Source: Euryodendron excelsum
Taxonomy: Eukaryota; Streptophyta; Magnoliopsida; Ericales; Pentaphylacaceae
DNA length: 64,000 nucleotides
Direction: 5' to 3'
Assembly: GCA_033060915.1 (NCBI GenBank)
Contig: CM065387.1
Location: forward strand, 38,740,001 to 38,804,000
Shown here: positions 58,580-64,000 of the stretch, one piece after another
How positions within the stretch are numbered: the first letter of the stretch is position 1
Layout of the letters: each line of letters opens with the position of its first letter
The notes under the pieces: generated by a model
The model's database searches: none
What the model saw: only the letters and a program-made list of their open reading frames with translations
What the model was told of the DNA's origin: nothing
Position numbers and translations under genes: made by a program

Positions 58580-59199
58580 AAGAGTCTCTTCAGTATGAAA
58601 GAAATTCGCAAACTCAGTCTAAGAACTCTACTCTTCGATATACAGAGCCCGTGGCCTCCCTAAACTCTAGTTTTCTTTAGATTTTTCAAACCCTAACCCC
58701 CATACACAAACCCTAGCTCTCATATACTCTCATACACTAACCTCTATTGAAGACTTGAAGTGCTGCAACCCCAAGCTCTCGAAGATCAATACAAGTTTCC
58801 GAAGATCAAGACGAAGACTGAAGGGAATACCGAAGCAAAGTAATGAAAACAAAGCAACTGAAACAAGGCAAATAAAAGAAGACGCAAAGTAGGCTCCCTA
58901 TTTAAGTTTACGCATCTTCCCCCTCTCTCTTCTCTCTCCAAACCCACTTGGGTTTTTTTCTATTTTAATTCCCCATTTTCTTCTCCCCCTCTCGCCCTTT
59001 TCTTGCATGCTTGAAACAAGGGACTTCTCGGTCCGTGTATAAGATTAGGCTATTGAAGATTACCGTATCGGCGGCTTTCTTTTAGTCTAACCGGAGACCA
59101 TGTGGGTTCAGCCTCCTTGGTTATGTGGTAAATCCTTTAACCTTGTATGTTCACTACCCCAACTTGCATTATGCATATCATGATCTTGCATTCCTCCAA

Positions 59200-60900
59200 A
59201 ATCCGTTTTCCAACTTGTTTTCAAAACTTATATTAAAATCTTTTTCAAAACTTGTGTTAAAATTTTCTTCTTCAAAACTTGTTTTCAAAATCACAATTCT
59301 AAGGTGATTCTAGTCTTTTCATGGATAAGGTTGCTTTAGAAAAGTGTTATATTTAAAGTGACTAATATGGTCCATATTTTCAAAATCATTGTTGTTTTCA
59401 AAACCACTATCTTAAAATGGTTCTAACTTTCTTATGGTTAGAATCGCTTTAGGAAAGTGAGATATTTTTATGGACTTTTTAAAAACTCTCTTTTCAAATT
59501 TTTCCTTCTAAAAATCCCTTTTTCAACATGCTTTCTAAAAATTCTCTCCAAAATTCGTTTCCAAAATTGTTTTCTAAAACATTCCCTTCAAAGATTTGTT
59601 TTCCAAAATGTCTTCTTAAACTCCTTTCCAAAACGCTTTCTTCAAATTCACTTTCTAAGAACAATCCCTAAGTGCTCTCCTAAAAACTCTTTCCAAAAAC
59701 CCTTTCTAAGATCTCCTTTCAAAAATCTTCCTTTTCAAAAATTCACTTTCTAAAAACCCTTTATCTTGGTGCCCAAGTCAAACCTTAGAGCCAATAATTA
59801 GGAAACCCTAATCTTTCTTTTCAAAAATATGATTTTCAATCTTGCCTCAAGACCTAGGTTTCCAAAATCTTCTTTTTTTACATCAAAATCATAAGTTTCC
59901 AAAACCTATTTTTTCTACATCAAAACTATAGTCTTCCCAAATCTAGGATTTTCAAAACTTCACCTTTCCAAATCCACGCCAAATCAAATCTTCCGTTTTA
60001 GGAAACCAAATCCAATTTCCTGTTTAGGAAACTAGATCCAATCATCCATTTTCGGAAATAAAATCAAAGCATCTCTTTTAGAAACAAAATCCAATCCTTC
60101 GCTTTAGGAAATAAAAATCTCAATCCTTCCAAATCCAAATATTTTCTAATGCAAATCTTTCCTATTCTCATACCTTCCTAAACTTTAAGTTTCCCAAACT
60201 TTAACTTTTAAATCTTTCCTTAAACTTTAAGCTTCCAAATCTTTTCTAATTCAACCCTTTCCTAATTTCATACATTTTCAAATTTCAACTTTTCAAATTC
60301 AAATTTTCAAATATTTCTTAAACTTAAATCTTTCTTAACTTCAAGTGTTTTCTAAAACTCAAACTTTCAAACATTTTCTAAATTCTAAGCTTTCCTAAAC
60401 TTCAAATCTTTTCAAATCTAAAACTTTCTAAATTCAAAATTTTCTTACTTTCAAAACTTCCCTATTTCAAAATATTTCAAATTCAAAATTTTCTAATTTC
60501 AATACTTTCTTAAAATGAAACATTTCCTATTTCAAAACTTTCTTATTTCAAAACTTTCATGAATGAAAACTTTTCTAATTTGAACACTCTCCTAAACCAA
60601 AACTTTCCTAAATCGAAACTTTTCTAAAATGGAACTTTCCTAATTCAAATATTTTCTAAATCCAATCTTTTCTTAAATCTAACATTCAAGTCAAATCTTT
60701 TTTAAAACCCTTCCAAGTCAAATTAAAATTTTCTTAATCTCAAGTCTTTCCTAAAGTCTCATTTTTTCTAAGTCTAGATTTCCTAAAACCAGGCTTTTCA
60801 AAACCAATCTTTTCAAATTTTCCAATCAAAGTTCAATCTCTTAATCTTTCAATCCAAATTCCAATTCAATTTCTTTTTCTAATCAAATATTCTATTTTCT
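59200..60900. repeat. 1.7-kb tract nearly free of G on the plus strand
   Basis: The tract is a degenerate array of TTTTCAAAA, CTTTCTAAA and TTCCAAATC words with very few G on the plus strand. It is the family A low-complexity region in reverse, longer than in the forward copy (26100-26700). Confidence 0.8.
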
Positions 60901-61540
60901 ATCGGACTCTTGTCCAAATTACGACTAACCTGATTTCTTCAAAGGGATGTGTAAGCAACCCTCATAGGTGCGGTCACCACCTTTTTCAAATCTCAAATTT
61001 CATGATCTATTTCAAACTTCCAATTCCAAATTTCTATTTCCAAATCTTTATTTCCAATCTCCAAAACTTTCTTTCAAAATCATATTTATCTTTTCAAATC
61101 AAATCAAATCAAATCTATTTTCAAAATCAAAGTATTTTCTTACACTTGCATATCATGTATCATGTTAAATTTCTTTTCAAAAATTCTTTTCTAAAGTGGA
61201 TAGTTTTGTACCTAGATGAATTGAAGACTCTCATAGATGAATTTACGGTGAATAGACATGTAGGTACCACAAGGGCGGGATAGGGTGATGGCTTAGTGCG
61301 TCTTTTTTACACGTAACTAGCCTCCGAACCTAGGATTACTATTTTTAAACACCAAATGGAGTTTTATTTTCAAAAAATGGCTTAAATATTTTTCAAAGGT
61401 TGCCAAACAACCTATTTTCCTAAAAACCTTCTCTTGAGGAAGTATTTTCAAAATTGTTTTCAAAAACCCTAAGTGTAATCTTCGGATTGTGTTTAGTTTT
61501 TAGGTGACCTAACTCACTTTTTTAAAGGAGAAAACTCATT

Positions 61541-62388
61541 TCAACAGTTTAAAAAGAAATTCATTTCTACCATTTTCGGGATAGAGAATGTGGTTTCGGA
61601 CCTACATTGGACCTTGTGTACTTATTTCACGAGATGGCTGTTAATTAGCATAATTATAGTGTTGATCATTTTCTTTCAAATTGAATCATGTTTTTGACAC
61701 TTGCTAAGGTAAAAGAAAATGTTTATTCTTGCAAAATGTATATATGTGCATATATATATATATAAGTATGTGTACGCGCGCATGCAAAATCTTTCACTAG
61801 AAAGATATGGTGGTAGCACTTTTATTAAAAGTAATGTGGCTGAACTGAAATTTATCGCTTTAAAATAAAGTACCTACTAAAATGAGTTTTAAGGAAAGAA
61901 AAGTTCATAAGAATGCAATTTAGATTTGATTTTAAGTTTGGATTTGAAGTGTTCAACTGATGGCTTGAGTTTCTCGGGAGAAGATGTGCTTATTTGTGAA
62001 GGAGAAGGGGCTTCAGATGTGGGCCAGCCTTGCGGGAAATCACAATGGGAGCAAGATATGTTCGGGCCAAACTCCACAGTAGCTGGGCTTTTGTGATACA
62101 AGGGGCTGGAGAGGCCATGATGGGGGCAAGTCCAAATTGTGGCCCAACAGGTGGGGGAAAAAAAATTCTAGTGCTTGTGTTGTACAGTAGTTAGTCATTC
62201 CTATTCAATTGTAAATTAATACATTGTATTTTATTACATCAGTAACTTAAATTTGTGTTACAAAGAGAGACTCTTAAGAAAAAATGTCACATAGCTAGAC
62301 CTCCTGAATTCATGGTAAAATGAGAAGGCTTTTAAGAGAAAAATATCACATGCAAAACCTGATAGAATGATTACTAAAAACTCAATAC
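61541..62388. other. Intergenic sequence, no gene recognised
   Basis: It includes a (TA)n run near 61746-61766 with GTACGCGCGCATG after it, and a GC-richer piece (61920-62150) with a minus-strand frame of 70 codons that shows no domain. Confidence 0.45.
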
Positions 62389-63905
62389 TGTTGACTTTAT
62401 GTCTTAATTTTGATGATAATAAAATATTTTGTTAAGGATCTAATGACTCTACTTAGTGTATAGATCATGTTATACCTTAATCTCTCTTATAATTATGACT
62501 TGAAGCTTGATATATTGAAGAGATTGAAAGTCTTGTGCATTAAGAGCTTATCAAGTATGTTGAAGGGTGTTGAGTTATGATGGATATTTCAAAGACCTTA
62601 CAACAATATTATGTTTATAATCTTATTTCGAAGAAGTTAAAGGTGTTCAAGATAACGAAGATTTATTGAAGAGAATCTACACAAGACATGAAAGTTTTCT
62701 TTCAAGATTTTGAAGATGTCTTGGAAGAATGGAAGACCAATTAAAAGATCATAAGACTTCGAAGTTCTATTTGAAAAGGTCTTGGATCATTTAGAAGATT
62801 GGATGTTGATTGAAAGAACTCTACAAGTATTCAAATTGAATTGATTCTATCTTGAAGAGATTGAAGGTGTTCTTGAACATCAATAAGCTTTAGAAAAGTC
62901 TTTTCAAGTTTTGAAAACCTTATATGAATGATCATTTAAGAGCTTGAAGACTTAGAAAAAAGTTAAAGAAGACTGGCTAGAGCTACTGGAGTCTCTGGGT
63001 AAAAGAGATGATCCATGAAATTTCAGGGGTTGACACATTGAGACGGTGGCAATAGACAAGAGCACTCTGACAAAAAGAGTCAACCCCTTTATTCCAAGAG
63101 TTAACACATTACTCCATAATACAAAGTCTTGAAGAAGGTTCAAAAAGAGCTGACACATTGTTTCTCATGAGTTAACATATCTGGATAGAGCCTTAATAAA
63201 GTTTGGCAAAAATAAAAAAAAGTCGACTCCTATTTCTTAGGGGTTGATACATTTGGACAGAGGATTGAGGACGCTGGCACAAGAACAAAAAGGGTTGACT
63301 CCTTCAGGAAAAAAAAGTCGACACATTTGCTGCAATGGCTAATTTTTTTAACGTTCTATCAGCATGATTTTGCATTTAATGCACTCCTCCCAAACTACTA
63401 ATGACTAGAATCAATGCAAAGCTATAAATACAAGATCCCTCTAACATTTATACACAATAATACAATATTATATGTGTTGAATCAAATATCAAAGCTGAAT
63501 ATTCTAAGCCCTAACTGCCATATCCATTTTGTTGAGTAATGATTGGAGTTGATTGCTAAGCTACACTTGCTTATTTACTCTTGTTGAGAGTTATTCATTG
63601 TATAAACCTCATTTATTTCACTTGGGTGTGTTTGTAAACCTGTGAGTTTGAGTGTTCTTATGAAAAACACTTGTAAGTTTGAGTGAAGTTTGTACAAAAT
63701 CACTTGAATTTTTGAGAGTTTGGAAAGAACTCTTGTAAAAGTGAATTAGACACTTAGACAACTAATACCTACTGTGTAAAGGGACTTTTGCATAGTGGAT
63801 GAGCTTTTAAGGGGATCTTGGGGGTGAGAACGTAAATCACATGTTGTGGATGAATCTCAGTAAGCCTCGTTGTTTATCTCTGCTTCGTTTTTTTTCCTTG
63901 CATCT
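62389..63905 (+). mobile_element. Copia-like (Sirevirus-like) LTR
   Basis: It begins TGTTGACTTTATG with TTTTGATGATAATAAAA and TGACTCTACTTAGTGTATAG, closely parallel to the start of the LTR at 31400. The middle (62985-63350) repeats GGTTGACACATT and GAGTCAACCCC-type words on both strands. A TATA-like GCTATAAATACAAG lies near 63421. The later part parallels 33200-33490 (CTTGTAAGTTTGAGTG, GGGGGTGAGAACGTA). The C-rich terminal end is not seen, so it is cut off near 63905 or continues in altered form. Confidence 0.65.
63421..63432 (+). promoter_or_regulatory. TATA box of the Copia-like LTR
   Basis: GCTATAAATACAAG lies about 1 kb into the LTR, downstream of the GTTGACACATT repeats, the usual position of the U3 promoter. 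Confidence 0.5.
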
Positions 63906-64000
63906 CATAACTTGTGTGAGCCCAATGAGAGCCAAACCCAAAACAGAAGATGTCTAACTCAAGAAGGTCGGCCTAATATTATCGACCTAACAGGTCGGGC
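63906..64000. other. Window end, unassigned
   Basis: The sequence changes character after CTCATAACTTGTGTGAGCCC and includes GTCGGCCTAATATT and CGACCTAACAGGTCGGGC, which could be the start of another element that continues beyond the window. Confidence 0.3.

Larger units (their letters stand above)
58519..61540 (-). mobile_element. Family A LTR, reverse copy
   Basis: In reverse complement, 61540 down to about 59000 follows the 5-kb LTR from about 25490: GTGAGTTAGGTCACCTAA, the GACCGCACC..AGGGTTGC line, the low-complexity TTTTGAAA tract, then GCTTCAAGCATGCAAGAAA and GGGGATTAAAATAGAAAA of about 28195-28260 (here 58950-59010). The start TGTCG and the 3' half of the LTR are missing. 58519-58900 includes TATA-like CACTATAAATAAAGAG and may belong to another LTR end. 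Confidence 0.65.

Noticed and set aside
59457..59753. Phe/Leu-rich 98-codon frame
   Set aside because: It lies in the low-complexity, nearly G-free tract of a family A LTR; open frames there reflect base composition.

Overview
This is nuclear DNA of a flowering plant, probably a eudicot. It is AT-rich, has no operon-like gene layout, and is packed with plant-type transposable elements: Sirevirus/Copia and Gypsy LTR elements, an L1-type LINE, and hAT, PIF/Harbinger-like and Mutator-like MITEs. The gene remnants belong to plant gene families (tetraspanin, sulfate transporter). I find no intact conventional protein-coding gene. All assignments come from reading the sequence and recalling family features; no search was run.

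Layout. 1-866 is a GC-richer, genic-looking fragment. 867-10001 is a roughly 9 kb block that recurs in the same orientation at 50149-58518 (copies A and B, about 49 kb apart). Both copies carry remains of a minus-strand, multi-exon gene that I cannot name. Copy A has a 459-bp hAT-like element; at the same site copy B has what looks like an excision footprint. A decayed tetraspanin pseudogene starts just after copy A (10013-10912). 11.5-13.5 kb is a cluster of Harbinger-like MITEs, one split by a Mutator-like element. 13627-20535 is a pol-less Sirevirus with a 5' LTR, PBS, gag, repeated polypurine tracts and a truncated 3' LTR, interrupted by an LTR-like insertion.

22.2-37.9 kb is a stack of nested retroelements: a minus-strand solo LTR with another LTR inside it; a Gypsy-type LTR with a tRNA-Asp-like primer site, split by a 5-kb solo LTR and by a 2.26-kb Copia-like LTR; a Gypsy gag fragment; and a broken LINE reverse transcriptase. 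38-45 kb is mostly AT-rich sequence with small MITEs.

45489-46855 is the most unusual part. It is a near-continuous palindrome whose two 455-bp arms each encode the N-terminal half of a tetraspanin, with a foldback MITE at the centre. A sulfate-transporter exon fragment is fused to the outer end of the right arm. 46.9-50.1 kb holds tandem copies of the transporter intron and two orphan exon-like segments. After copy B comes a reverse-orientation copy of the 5-kb LTR family (about 58519-61540), then a Copia-like LTR from 62389 to near the window end.

The window does not encode a working pathway. Its interest lies in the rearrangements: a segmental duplication that dates insertions and excisions, a hairpin locus built from a tetraspanin gene, and LTRs carrying arrays of short hairpins and CGATCG/TTCGAA-type palindromes.
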